Made by a program: the position numbers and the translations under genes. The notes below the pieces were generated by a model. That model was not told the origin of the DNA and ran no database searches. It saw only the letters and a program-made list of their open reading frames with translations. DNA of 64,000 nucleotides from Sinohyriopsis cumingii (lineage: Eukaryota > Mollusca > Bivalvia > Unionida > Unionidae): positions 71,893,809 through 71,957,808 of the forward strand of contig CM068827.1 of the NCBI GenBank assembly GCA_028554795.2, read 5' to 3'. Of this stretch, positions 10,791 to 23,888 are shown one piece after another (the stretch's first letter is position 1; every line of letters begins with the position of its first letter).

Positions 10791-12215
10791 TAATTTTTAG
10801 CAATGTACAATCTGCATATCCCTTGCCACAGTACTGAAACTACTCTTTTAAAAGTAGTTAATGACATTCTCTCTGCATTGGATAGCGGAAAGGTTACAGT
10901 CCTCACCCTCCTTGATTTGTCTGCAGCATTTGACACAATAGACCATGATATATTACTTCACCGTCTCCAGCATGTATTTGGCATTCATGATACAGCCTTA
11001 CTGTGGTTCAAGTCCTACTTGGTCAACAGGATACAAATTGTGTCTGCAAATGGAATACATTCCAGCCCAGTTAATCTATGTTGTGGTGTTCCACAGGGGT
11101 CTGTTCTTGGACCTGTTCTCTTCATTCTGTACACTCAGCCGCTCTCAAGTGTCATAGATCATCATCCAGTGTCTCATCAATTGTACGCTGATGACACCCA
11201 AATATACAAATCTAGCCACCCAGCTGAAGTTGATGCCACTATCCAAGGTGTAGAGAGGTGCATTTCTGATATGAAATCATGGATGCCGTGTAACAAGCTG
11301 AAGATGAATGATGATAAAACTGAGGCCATTCTGATCACAACACAAAGACTTTCTCATTCACATCCTTTACCTCAAACAATAAATATAAGTAACACCAACA
11401 TTAAATTCACAGTCAGTACGAACCCTAGGTGTTACACTCGACAGTTCTCTCACATTGCACCAACATGTCATGAACATATGCAAGGCTGCATATCTTGAGC
11501 TGAGACGCATCAGCTCAATTCGCAAATATCTTTCAGCTGATGCCACTAAAACACGTATGTGTTCATTAGTACTTTCAAGACTGGACTATTGTAACTCAAT
11601 TCTGTCTGGTTCATCTCAATATCTACTCCAGAAACTTCAAAAAATTCAAAACACAGCTGCTCGGATCATACTTAGAGTACCACGATCAGAGCACACCTCC
11701 ACGCTGCTCTGTACCCTACACTGGCTATCCATTCAATCCAGAATCAAACACAAAATTTGTTCTCTGTGCTACGTTTCACTGACGGACTGCAGTCCAACAT
11801 ACCTATCCGACCTCACCCATGTGTACACACCAGCAAGATACTTACGCTCCTCTTCTGACAATCGTATACTCATTATTCCCACTATGAGAACGAAGTCATA
11901 TGGACAACGTTCTTTTGCATACTAGGGCCCAGCAACGTGGAATGAATTGCCCACTGAACTTAGACACAAGGACACAGTGATCCCATTTAAGAGTGCTCTT
12001 AATACTCACTTATTTGGACTGCAAGAACAAACTTGAAGACCTAATAATGTTTCCTACCTTAAATATTTTCATCATGTTTTTTATGTTTTCTAATTTCATG
12101 GTGTTTGTTTTTTGTAATCATATCATTATATATGTTTTTTATGTTATAGGTGTTGTCTAATGTTGTAAAGCGCATATTATTATTATTATTATTATTATTA
12201 TTATGATTATTAATT
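10791..12215 (+). mobile_element. 5'-truncated LINE, L2/CR1 group, copy 1
   Basis: Contains the carboxyl-terminal part of a non-LTR reverse transcriptase, a short 3' UTR and an (ATT)n tail at about 12176-12203. Simple-repeat tails in place of poly(A) are typical of L2/CR1 elements. A second copy of the same family, more truncated, lies at 53010-54006. Confidence 0.88.
10803..11925 (+). pseudogene. LINE reverse transcriptase, truncated and frameshifted
   Basis: The preserved reverse transcriptase part runs from the HSTETTLLKVVND region through LLDLSAAFDTIDHDILLHRL (catalytic Asp), the GVPQGSVLGPVLF motif and the YADDTQ active-site box to the LKMNDDKTE segment. This frame ends at 11498. The thumb and carboxyl-terminal part (LDYCNSILSGSSQYLLQKLQ, LHWLSIQSRIKHKICSLCY) continues in another frame from 11455 to 11925, so one frameshift lies near 11430-11460. 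A stop at 11923-11925 interrupts the RSFAY-GPATWNELP region. The amino-terminal endonuclease is absent. The motif style is L2/CR1-like. Confidence 0.85.
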
Positions 12216-13682
12216 AGGGACACATATGTTATTCTTTCTTTGAATATTTACACTTCTTAAATGTATGTAATTTTGACCTAGTTTTCAGATATGTTCCGTT
12301 TTTCATTGCGAAATGAATGTCACCTTGGAACAGTTAGTACGTTCAAGGAAAGGTCGTAAATGAATTAGTTAACTTGAATCCAATCCCATATTGTTTTTAT
12401 AAAACGATATTGAAATATATTTAAAATAATACACGTTCATCGACATAGGATACAAGAAAAATGGGAGATAAATTCAAACTGATGCACTGTCATCTAGAAA
12501 TTAACTAATACATGTGAGAGTTTGCGCAACATTGGCCTCTAAAAGACCAAATCTGTTGAATCTTAAACGCCATTGCGAGCAATCCCAACTGTGTTCTAGA
12601 CAAGATTAAACTGTTACCGTACATGTATCTTCTGAAGGAAAACTTTTCCGAACAGACGTATCATCAAAAAATGCAATCCACTTTGATGCTTGGGAATAAC
12701 AGCAGATGTGTACAAATATAAAATTTCCCGCATTATTCTTCTTTAAAATGCTCCATACATTTAATTTTGGTATGTGAAATATCAGATCGTTAGCAGTGAG
12801 AAGGCCAACTAGTTCGCACTTATTCCCCGGGGAAACGACGGCATAGAAAGATACATTTATAGAATAATATTAATTGTTGAAATCAGACAGAGGAAATCAC
12901 TATCTGACAACAGGATACCTCAATTAAGGATTTTTCAGAATACAGAATAGCAAAGTGAACTAGTGCCCAAACACAAACTTATTCAATTAGGAGGTAATGG
13001 CAGGCCATATATTTCCCATTTGACAAGTCATTGTAGAAGCAAACCAAAGTAAGTTGGTTATAATTTAGTACTTGTGCTCCATGCTAGAAGTACATATATT
13101 CGTAAGAATCGAGAATGATCTAGAACTATTTTAGAGACGCACTTAGTGAAGGGGTCAAGATATTGCGGCAACTGACGTGCTCATGTCCTTCTTTCCAGCG
13201 TTCTGGTATATCAAAACAGCAAGCTTTATTATAAGATAATCAATCCATGCAATTGTATCTGACTTAACTTAAGATTGTTACTTAGACAACAAAAACAAAC
13301 AATCAATCAGGACTGCGAACATTTTTTTCCTGTGCATGAAGCTAGTATTAGTGTAAGAAGGCCCTGTTTCTGGAGACATAACGTGTATATTCTCTCCTCA
13401 TAGATGTCTTTGCACTGGACTTAGCTGAGGTCATTGTCAGATAGTTAGAATCATACTTCCATTTAGATAATTGTAATTATACAAGTGATTGACAGCGATC
13501 GGTTGTGCACACCGAAGTAGTTTGAAAAGTGTGATCATACACGTGGTTGAGAGCGACCACAGGAATTGCGATGATATACGTGGTTGATTGCAATCGGTTC
13601 AGCACACCGAAGCACGTTACCAGTTTTACAATTCAAAACGGATTCTTCTGATGTGCATCATAAAGTTCTACAATGTTTTAGT

Positions 13683-13687
<5 letters not shown>
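12216..13687. other. Host DNA without recognised genes
   Basis: No open frame or repeat that I can support. Confidence 0.45.
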
Positions 13688-13717
<30 letters not shown>

Positions 13718-14037
13718 TGTGTGTGTGTGTGATTTGGATTTTTAACGTAGCTTTAAGAATTTTTCAGTCATATCGATATGATGTCAGCAGCGTAGCAGTT
13801 TATAGTGATGTCTAGCATTGGGATATCATGCCGCAGACATGTAGTGTACTGTTCCACTCAGTCACATTATCCGATACCAGGCCGATTAGTCCTAATACTA
13901 ATTTCTTAATGCTGATGGCCTAGCGCAGCAACTGTTAGTAAAATTTTATTATAAGTCTTTGGTATAAATCGCCCGGGGTTCGAACAAGCGACCTCCCGCA
14001 TCCAAGGCGGACGCTCTGTCCACTAGGCCACCGGAGA
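13688..14037 (-). mobile_element. tRNA-headed SINE, copy 1
   Basis: On the minus strand the element starts with a tRNA-like head: A box TGGCCTAGTGG and B box GTTCGAACCCC, with CCTTGGATGCGGGAGG between them. A central body shared with the copies at 42718 and 51350 follows. The end is a conserved TTAAAGCTACGTTAAAAATC segment running into a (CA)n tail (seen as GT at 13688-13731). Confidence 0.85.
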
Positions 14038-15429
14038 AGGTATGCAGTAAAATGATACATTATTTGAAATAACTCCATATCAAAGCATTGGTTCATCTCG
14101 GTGGCAGCTAGGTGTAACAATTGACATGTACCAGTCTAAGGTGAGTAATTTTGCAAGGTGATCCGCTTTTCTCCATCTCATACCAAAGAAAGACCTAATT
14201 CGATCTCTATCAGTTTCTCACCTAAGATCATTTTATTGCATGTAACTGTTTGTGTGACATGTGTACTCATGTATGGAATGTATGTAACAAGGATGTATAT
14301 AGAAATTCAAATATAAGAGATAAGAAAGTAATTCTTTAACATATGTTTGATGTTTGTTATTCCTCGACAGTTTCAGAGAGATTTCATGAATACATAAACG
14401 ATTAATATAATTATAATTTTAACTTCTCTTAGTTAAAATCAACAGTTCAATACCCTTACAACCTTTTCTCGTCATTTCGATGGCCCATTTAGAGGCGCTA
14501 GAATTCGAGCTGAAATCAAATCACGTGCATTGCTGGACGACAAATAACCCTTGCGTATGCTCATTGACTTCAACCCGAAACGGTATGGCTGCTAGGCGAA
14601 CGGCATAATCAGTGCCTTTATTTAGATATATAGTTCATAATAGGGTTCCACATGAGAAACGTAAGACGGAGTTCGAAGGACAAAGCTGATCCCGATGGCT
14701 TAAAGTCTTTTCCCGGTTGCTCCGGCAACTGCTTGTGCATAGTGATCAATGTATACTTCATGTTCTTAACAAACTCAGTTATAAAAATGAATTATTGACG
14801 GAGTGTCTAAAGAAAACCAAATCCAAACAACAATAATAAAAAAGATAAACCTTTCATAAGCGAGTGGAAATCTATCACTCAAGTGCTACCTTCTATTTTT
14901 TTGTTTGGCTACACCTAGATTTCCAAAATCACACGCGCCAAAGCAGCTGGACGAAACCGACCCGAACAGGCTGTTAATATGACATTATATGAGTAAGTAT
15001 TCGTAGTCGTAAAATTTAAATATCCTTTGCAACTTTCTGGTATGGAACATAACACAAAATACAGAAAAGTCTACAAGTTTAAACAAAGTAAAATTTACAT
15101 TCAGTTGACTTTTAGCGGTATAGAAATAATGCAATTGATTTATTTTCGTTATAATATGCGTGCTTTCAGGAGTCAAAAACCAAACCTGAAATCATGGCAT
15201 CAAATAGTGCAAGAGAAAACTGAGTTATATTTCCTGCTTTTCTAAGGACTACTTTGAGATACAGACTATGCTCTCACTCTGGAATTTAAACAAAGAAACT
15301 TTAATTAAAAGTAACCTACTGTATGACAAATTAATAAAGCCAATATCAACTTAACTTGTTTATAATTATTTATTAACTCCACAGGCTTTATAAAACCTTT
15401 TTCAACTGTATTATAATGATAAAAGTATG
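14038..15429. other. Host DNA without recognised genes
   Basis: Unremarkable AT-rich sequence. Part of it (around 15190-15242) recurs inverted near 18234-18290, consistent with the local duplication history. Confidence 0.45.
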
Positions 15430-17060
15430 CATATCCCCAAAAACCAATACCGACTAGATTTCTCCAAGGAGGCATCTATATTTCGTTTAGCCATAAAGAG
15501 AACCCATAAATCAATCCCTTTTAGACACTAGAATGAAGTAGTTTTTGCCCTTTTTGAATGATTACGCTCTGAATTACTTTAGAACGACGATACCCACATC
15601 ATATTGAAATTCTGCTTCTTGCTACTCAGACTGAAATTCTAGATCTTGTGACGCAGTAAAATTGAAATTCAAGATCGTGTGACTCAATTGTTTTTGCAAA
15701 CAATAAAAGCAGAACACGAAATTAGCAACAACCTTAATATCATTACAATAGATATAGGGACTTAAATGTCCCGATTTGCCTGTCACATTTCTGTTTTAAG
15801 TCAAAATTGGATTGTTTGTCTGGAAAATATGGATATCAAATACATTTTGAGATGATAATCTTTAAATTTAAGTCCAATACATGTCTAGACAGAATTTTCT
15901 GTCTTCTTGAAATTAGACTTTAACTATTTAGCCTTTTTGCGGAAACTTTAAAATTTAAAACAAAGTTTATCAAATTAAATCGGAGTTTTCAATTGTTATT
16001 GGAGATAGGATCAAGATTATATATCCTTTATTCTCCATCTCTTTATGTTTTACCTATTGTGCCAAGGTGCCATGGTTGCATTCGATTTTCTTACAACTAG
16101 AATTAAACAGCAGGATTTGTAATAAACATAGTCTACAGACACTGTGTGGAAACTATATTAACTATTTACGTACATTCACTACAAACTGAATTATTGATAT
16201 TCAACTTCGTATTGGTCACTTAATAAGCATGCCCTAGGGTTTTCATCAATTCATGCGCCGCTAAACGAACCAGTCTTCAGCCACAATTAATAAACTTGGA
16301 ACCTTGATTTACTGAGTACAGCCTTATGTTTCGCATGCATCTAAAAAGCCCAAGGGAATATTCATGTTTGAAATTGGTTTTGAAGCTTCATAGACTAATC
16401 ACTTACATTTGATGCACGCAATTAAATATTTCATTCAGCACAGCTGTCAAGATCGTAATAACTAATTTTGAATCAAAGTTACTCAAAATATCTGAAAACT
16501 TATATACCCAGCCAACCATCCATTAAAACTCTATCAACAAAGATTCTTACAACACAAATATAGGCCTGGTGATGAAGGAATAACGAAGCCACACTCAGAA
16601 AAACTTATCCCAACAGTAGAAACGGAATTGCTTAAGAAACCTTGTATTTTTCTTTACCCCAATTGGCCTTTCAGGCATTAAGTAGATCCTATAATTACTT
16701 TCATGAATATGCCTGATTCAAAGTCTGATACAAAATATATACATTAGAACGCTGCCGAAACCAGAAAAGGACAAATCTGTGACGAATAAAAAATGTCGGA
16801 CCAGCACGTTAACTTAATGATGTCGTTGAATATTGTATAATATGGAGCAAAAGTATTTCAGTCTTTCGTGAACAATGTTGAATTAAGCGTCAAAACAGTA
16901 ATATGTCAAATTCGTATGCACTGTTTGGTGAATGGTGATGACAAAACCATTGCGCATGAAACTGAATTTTGATTTTATGTCAGTTATAAACGGTTTTATC
17001 TTGGAAAAACCACTTATGATTGACTCACAATGGAAACTCAGTTTCCAACTCAGCGTACCG
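15430..17060 (+). repeat. Diverged direct duplication, copy A
   Basis: Blocks recur in the same order in 18500-21260: GACTAGATTTCTCCAA (15451 and 18513), AATAAAAGCAGAA / AATAAGAGCAGAA (15700 and 18699), CTGTCAAGATC (16444 and 19446), AACTTATCCCAA (16601 and 19587) and AAACCACTT (17008 and 21222). Divergence is high, so the duplication is old. No coding content seen. Confidence 0.7.
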
Positions 17061-17378
17061 CATGATTAACTCCAAATGCAAAATAAAGAACAATTCCTTT
17101 GCAAAAAGTATTCCTAGTGTTTATCGTTGGAATATTTTGTATTTAGTGAAGGAAACAAACTATATTTTGTTTTACAAATTCTTCCTGAAAATATTTTAAT
17201 TGCGGAATATTATTAACATTAAATTATTTTCTAAATGATATTCGGCATGATTTACCGAGTTGTACGATTCAGCGTAGATATGTTATTTATGAAGCATTAT
17301 TCTGGCATATTACAATACAGAAGATGACTTCAAAACTTACCAATTTTGTTTTTGTTGTTTTTGGGCGAATGGGGGTTA

Positions 17379-18499
<1,121 letters not shown>

Positions 18500-19620
18500 T
18501 AACACCAATAGTGACTAGATTTCTCCAAAAGTGCATCTATATTTCGCTTTACCACAATATCCCCTATAAATTACGCAGTGTTTCTAGGCAAGAATGAAAG
18601 CATTTGTATTTTTTGATGATTACGCTATTACTTTGCCCTTCACGGGAACAAAATCAAATTGAATTTCTTGATCGCGTGACACGTTTGTTTTGAACACAAT
18701 AAGAGCAGAAAACTAAATTAGTAACTTAAATTTCATAACAAGATTTGTAGGTTCAAAAATATCCCAGCGTGGGGGGGGGGGCCAAACATCATAGTTGCAA
18801 TACACATTTAGATCGAGTCTCCTGTACTGCAATTAGATTTTGCAATGTGCCTCTTTCTGTGCATATATTAAATTTAAATTTTACTTGGAAATAGTCAGAA
18901 GTTAAACCATAATTTAAGAAAGAGAAAATTAGTGTGCACACATCTGACAACTGAGGTAACACTAGATTGTGATAACAAAATATGATATTATCTGTTAATA
19001 CAATTTATTTATCATTTACTTCCATCATTCATTCAATACTATTCATGAACATGTGTATTGACTTTAAAGGAATACATATAAATCTGGTATAATGTAGATT
19101 ACATAGGTACGATATTACCCTTGTAAACAACAATATACTACACAAACTTTAAGTTGACGAAAAGCGATCTGAAATTTTAGCTACAACAGAGTGGGATCAA
19201 GATTAAAAATATTTTTGGTCGCATTTTGCATATTTTGCTTAGTAACGTAACTGCCTCATGTGCTGTATTGAAGAGTATGAAATGCATCAAACACGACTTT
19301 ACTACTCTGTGTATCTTAATTCGTATTTTCTAGCTCAGCACATTCTCTACAACTCATGTCAAAAATTGATTATGTCTTTCATTAAACAAAGTTTAGACTA
19401 ATAGTTTTCATCTGATTTGCACATGCCATTCTTGCTGAACACATCTGTCAAGATCTCAACATTTAATTTGAAGGAATCTCACTCAAAATGTATGAAAACA
19501 TACATGTCATACAATTATCTCTCAAAGTTCATAGGAGACGAATTATGGTCTAGTGATGATGGAATGACGTCATCACACTCATGCAAACTTATCCCAAAGC
19601 AATTTTAACGGAATCGATGG

Positions 19621-20922
19621 CAGGGCTGAGCAAATCCCATAGCCCGACGTCCCGGACTAGTCATTTTTGAAGTCGGACAAGTAAAATTTTCCAAGTCGCT
19701 AGTCCGGGACAAGTGCTTTTTAAAAAAGTCGGGCTAGTCCTTATTTTCGTGCTTTAGTCAATATATCTGCCTTTATTTGGCCAATCATGCCCTCTGGACG
19801 TACTGAATACTTGATTCTACCCCTCTTCGTGTATACATTTACATCCTTTTACCGCTTGACTACATATTGGGCTAAGCGACCAAATTATCGGCAAATCAAA
19901 ACAGGTCAAACAAAAGAAAGCCAGTATGATCAATTAGCAGTGTTGTAAGCGGTTTTGTTGCAATGAGTTTACTCAATCTAGATCATAGCGAGCGGTTCAC
20001 AATGATTTTATTCCAGCGAGTCAGTGTATTAAATTAATGAAAGGTATTTTACCGACATCAGTGTTGGTTTCCTTTATGAACTGATTAAATGACAGTAATG
20101 ATTCTTTAATTTATAATTGATTATACAGATGATTAACTTCCACGTGCGATATTGTGTTTGAAGCGAAACAATTACGCTAATTAATGAGCTGTTTCGGTTC
20201 GTATTTAAAAGAGAAAATTGATGTTATGATCACTTTAGAAGTAGTTGTCAAGCAAGCTGATAGTTACTCTGTGGATAAAATGAGTTTGCTAAATTATTTT
20301 CGCAAGTAAGGTAATAACGGCGATTCGGCGAAGGTAAATTTGTTTGAAAATGGAGGGATAAAACGTAAGACGGATATTGAGTGTGCGGTAGCTATTTCTG
20401 AGTGTGAACGAGGATTTAGTTCAATGAACTTAATCAAGACTTCTTTAAGGAATTCCTATCGCAACCTACATGTCAATGACCAAAAGAGTTTACAAATGCT
20501 AATGAACATTTCTGCAAATGGACCAGAGCTTGAGGACTTTAACCCAGACACAGCTGTCAACTGCTGGCTTAATGCTGGTGCAGGTGGCAGACATATACAC
20601 GGACATATTTTCAAATCCATCAGCTAAAACATATATACATGAACCTGAAGAAGCCAAATGTATAACAACCAATGTTTTTGAAAAATTAAATTCTTTTAAG
20701 AAATAAGTATGTTGTATATCGTTTTTTTCTTCTTTTTTTATGGATTAAGCACATACGTCTCATCAAATCTCGGCAAGTGATTACCATTTTGAGACCAGTG
20801 AAAAATAAGGTGGGACTAGTGACGAGTAAGGAGGGACTAGAGAAGAGAAAGGTGGGACTAGTGAATTTTCTGAAACCACTTGTCCTGGACTAGTGGTTAA
20901 AAAATAAATTTGTTCAGCCCTG
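19621..20922 (+). mobile_element. hAT-type DNA transposon, internally deleted
   Basis: Terminal inverted repeats CAGGGCTGAGCAAAT (left) and CAGGGCTGAACAAAT (right, reverse complement). Both sub-terminal zones are dense in GGACTAGT/ACTAGTCC-like motifs, probable transposase-binding sites. The flanks share a direct GATGG (19616-19620 and 20923-20927), shorter than the usual 8 bp hAT target duplication, so the site is degraded or unusual. Inside, an apparent start (MSLLNYFRK at about 20280) is joined almost directly to the carboxyl-terminal dimerisation region; most of the catalytic domain is missing. Confidence 0.82.
20340..20627 (+). pseudogene. hAT transposase remnant, C-terminal dimerisation region
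   Basis: The peptide contains SECERGFSSMNLIKTSLRNS, the hallmark of the hAT carboxyl-terminal dimerisation domain, followed by LHVNDQKSLQMLMNI and a short tail. The preceding catalytic segment is lost. A stop codon at 20307-20309 separates it from the amino-terminal fragment starting near 20280. Non-autonomous. Confidence 0.8.
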
Positions 20923-21260
20923 GATGGACAAAATTGGTCATGTTCTCTACGCTTTGAGTACCAATTTTATACAAAATAATACACAAGAAAGTCCAGAAAA
21001 CCAGGCACGGGCCGAAAAGGTGTGTATGACATAGATGTCTAATGATAGACTGTGTTTTTATCAGATTGTGTACTAAAATGTTAGGGTTTCTCAGTCGTTT
21101 GTGAGCAGCAGCGTTGCATTAAACATTGAAAAAAATCTTTATTGTAATGTCAAAATCATAAGCATGGCCTGGTAAACCGTGATAGTGAAACCACTGAGCT
21201 TGGTTATAGACTTGCCATTAAAGAAACCACTTTTGACTGGATTTCCAATTCAAGCCCAGA

Positions 21261-22451
21261 ATGTAATAATCTCCGACCAGATGGCCAAAAAACCGGTCAA
21301 TAATAATAATTGACGTCTTTAATGAATTTGAAAATAATTAGAAATTTCTAAAACTTGCGATGACAAATCAATGCTCTTTGAAAGAATATATTTACCTTCA
21401 CCATGAACAGATAAATATTCTAAACCATTATTAAAACAAAGGAAATAACGGAGTGTGTACTCCATATCCTAAAGATGGGATTAGAAAATACGTACATCCA
21501 TGCTTTCTTAATATACGCTTTCAGATTAGATTAACAAAACGAGTTTACATTACGTTTAAAATATGTCGTGTTTTCTATACAGCCTCAGCTGCCACATATC
21601 TTCTTCGAAGACAATTCAACAAATTTACTCTTCCATGGCCCTACACCGGATGAGCGAAACTTTAAAATACTCCAAAAAATACATACCATTTTATTCACCT
21701 ATGTGATGAAATTATGACAGTTGCTTCAATGAAAGAGGCAACGCTAAATTTAGCGATAATGTATCATCCCTTAATTTCGTGTTTATCATTAATCTTTCCA
21801 GACTTTTCATTTTCTCAGTTGACTGTTTATATTCATTGTATTTCTTCATGATATGCTGACGAATATTACAAAGATAGTTGACACTATAACAAGGTGAAAA
21901 CAGTCCGTTTGTAGCTATCTCGATTATGGAATTATGTGGGTGTTTTTAATACACAGGCATCATTATTCGTTCTTTTTAAGGTTTTGTTTAGACATGATGA
22001 AGTCAAAATTTCAGACTAGAGAGCGCTTCCATTTCAAGAAATTATTCATGGCATTTATCTTCAAAAGATTTTTAATCTGGTAAAAGAAACAATTTCTTTT
22101 TAATGTTTGCCAAACAAAATATATTTATTCATGAACAATATTAATATCCGATTACTTGCTAAATATTAGACACAAATTATCAATTAGAAGAGTTCTCTGT
22201 ATACATGGCAGTTAATAAAAACAGACCATGACTTAAATCTTTATCGAAAAGGTTGTCTTCTCTACCATCCGTCGAAAAAGCATCATTTTGTACGTTTCAG
22301 GTCGAAGAGAACAACTGATTTAACAATGATTTTTATTTACTCTTCCGCAGCTTTTAAAACTGTGATTTCAATTAGGTGCATATAGAATAAGTATGTGAAC
22401 CTTTTAAGAGGATATAAAACAGTTTGAATTTATTTCACGTATGTAAACGAG
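21261..22451. other. Host DNA without recognised genes
   Basis: AT-rich flank of element 2. Nothing I can support. Confidence 0.45.
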
Positions 22452-22457
22452 TACATT
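22452..22457 (+). repeat. Target site duplication, left (TACATT)
   Basis: Exact match to 42475-42480. A 6 bp duplication is the Polinton norm and fixes the element ends. Confidence 0.93.
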
Positions 22458-22823
22458 AGTAGTGAAGGGGGATACTATACGTACAATGGGAATTAGCATT
22501 ACAGACCCCCTTGGGAACATATACGTACAAGGGAAATTTAACATGGCGAAAAATCGTGGGAACATATACGTACAAGGGGAATTTAACATGGGAATAAATC
22601 GTGGGAACATATACGTACAAGGAGAATTTAACATGGGAATAAATCGTGGGAACATATACGTACAAGGGGAATTTAACATGGGAATAAATCGTGGGTCACT
22701 TTACGAACAAGGGGAATTTAACATGGGATTTTTTTTTAAAAAATTTTAAAAAAAGGGGTAGGCAATCGAAAGGCTATCTCTTTTCGAGAAATATGGCTGG
22801 CCCTGAAAAGGGCCTTTGGGTTT
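22458..22823 (+). repeat. Left terminal inverted repeat with five 45 bp units
   Basis: Pairs with 42109-42474. After an 18-base start (AGTAGTGAAGGGGGATAC) come about five units of 45 bp, each with GGGAACATATACGTACAAGG and AATTTAACATGG. The palindrome TACGTA is in nearly every unit. The inner end contains a histone-type stem-loop on the minus strand. Because 45 is divisible by three, the array is open in several frames, which is not evidence of a gene. Confidence 0.95.
22772..22814 (-). terminator. Histone-type 3' stem-loop plus U7-like element, inside left TIR (copy 3)
   Basis: Minus strand: GGCCCTTTTCAGGGCC (22814-22799), AGCCA, then AAAAGAG (22784-22778), again 14 bases after the stem. It serves the outward-reading small Arg-rich gene at 22839-23072. 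Confidence 0.82.
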
Positions 22824-22838
22824 ATGTTAATGTATTCA

Positions 22839-23072
22839 TTAACATAAATGGCACCGCATTGGTCTTCTTCTTGTCCTTAGGCTGCGTCTCACTGTTGGCC
22901 CGTAAATTAGCACTCTTTTCAGGCATCCTTGCCTCTCCACGTAAATCCTACGTATCCACAGGCTGGTGTTTGTCCTGTGGACAACGGTCCACTTGGATCG
23001 GACATACATGAGCAAGTCTGTCCGAAACATCATGGAAGACACACGGGTGGATGACTCAACTGTGGTCCACAT
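22839..23072 (-). CDS. Small Arg-rich protein, outermost left gene of element 2
   Basis: 77 residues, homolog of 4578-4808 in element 1. The shared core includes VSSMMFRTD, MYVRSKW and RRIYVERQGCLKRVL; the tail is Arg-rich (RRSLRTRRRPMRC). The ATG lies 45 bp after a minus-strand TATAAATA (23124-23117). No recognised domain. It reads out toward the terminal repeat, where its 3' signal lies. Open in both copies despite several amino-acid differences, as expected for a selected small protein. Function unknown; nucleic-acid binding is a guess from charge. Confidence 0.7.
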   Translation of the reverse strand: MWTTVESSTRVSSMMFRTDLLMYVRSKWTVVHRTNTSLWIRRIYVERQGCLKRVLIYGPTVRRSLRTRRRPMRCHLC

Positions 23073-23291
23073 CTTGAAGCGACGAGAACAGGTGAATCAA
23101 TGCACTGAACTGCGCTTATTTATACGCAGAGGTAGGATTGAAACGGATTGAGTTCATTCACCAATCCGAACACGCGTTACAGAATTCAGTCAGCCCGCAT
23201 CCAATCCGAAGAGAACAGTCTGTGACGTCACGTAGTCTATATAGATTCGCTAGCGCTTGTGTGTAGTCAATCTATGCAGCAGTGATTCAAC
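23073..23291. promoter_or_regulatory. Divergent CCAAT/CRE/TATA promoter (element 2)
   Basis: Minus-strand TATAAATA at 23117-23124, CCAAT at 23161-23165 and 23201-23205, CRE palindrome TGACGTCA at 23223-23230, and plus-strand TATATAG at 23238-23244. All sites are kept in the same order in element 1 (4359-4577). The layout resembles divergent histone gene promoters. Confidence 0.72.
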
Positions 23292-23861
23292 ATGACGGAA
23301 ACTCAGAAAACGATCCAATGGGGTGCACCAACAGGGGAGACCGCCCAAGGGAACCCGGACTTACTTTCAGAAGAGGTGAATTGGGATTTTGTGGATTTTC
23401 TCTCCTCGCAAGAATTTGTTCCGGAACCTTCGTTACCTTCTTCATTACCGCAAGTGGAGAATTTTAGACAGAGACAGAAAGAAGAATTGGAGAAATTTAT
23501 ACAACGACAAAAGGAAGCGGAACAAGCTTTTCTCCTACAGCAGCAAGAAGAAGAGGTAAGAAAAAAACAACAGCAACAACAGCAAGAAGAAGTAGCAGCA
23601 AAGAAACAAGAGGGTGAAAATCAAACGGTCACGGTACTGTTGGACATTTTAGCGGAGTTAAGGAGTCTGAAACAAATGTATCAGACTTCTTTATCACGAC
23701 CGAAGAGAATACGACCTTCCCGAGCTAAACACGTCAACCCTGTGACTAAGCCTACCGTACCACCCTTAGTGATTTCAACCCAATCATCATCAACATTACG
23801 CAGTTCAGAAGTAGGCCTTGGCCGTGGCAAAGGCATAAGGCAGTTAAAGTTGATTGCTTAA
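23292..23861 (+). CDS. Gln/Glu-rich coiled-coil protein, Polinton element 2
   Basis: 189 residues, homolog of 3786-4358. An acidic amino-terminal part (NWDFVDFLSSQEFVPEP) is followed by a Gln/Glu/Lys coiled coil around residues 60-105, with a poly-Gln run whose length differs between copies. Then come LLDILAELRSLKQMYQTS, a basic Arg/Lys segment (RPKRIRPSRAK) and the tail GRGKGIRQLKLIA. No enzymatic motif. The start fits the TATA box about 50 bp upstream. A histone-type stem-loop follows the stop by 27 bp. Function unknown; a structural or regulatory oligomer is plausible. Confidence 0.78.
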   Translation: MTETQKTIQWGAPTGETAQGNPDLLSEEVNWDFVDFLSSQEFVPEPSLPSSLPQVENFRQRQKEELEKFIQRQKEAEQAFLLQQQEEEVRKKQQQQQQEEVAAKKQEGENQTVTVLLDILAELRSLKQMYQTSLSRPKRIRPSRAKHVNPVTKPTVPPLVISTQSSSTLRSSEVGLGRGKGIRQLKLIA

Positions 23862-23888
23862 ACTCACCCCTACACCATAAATAAAAAA

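Larger units (their letters stand above)
18500..21260 (+). repeat. Diverged direct duplication, copy B (interrupted by hAT)
   Basis: Partner of 15430-17060. The collinear matches resume on both sides of the hAT element at 19621-20922, so the hAT entered copy B after the duplication. Confidence 0.68.

Noticed and set aside
13975-14037. Possible tRNA gene from A and B box
   Set aside because: The same head occurs in two other copies, joined to a common body and CA tail, and does not fold into a clean cloverleaf with acceptor stem by eye. It is a SINE head.
22462-22749. Open frame with 15-residue repeats in the left terminal repeat (and its mirror at 42195-42516)
   Set aside because: A 45 bp repeat unit is divisible by three, so it stays open in several frames on both strands; the same sequence is palindromically present at both ends. 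Not a gene.
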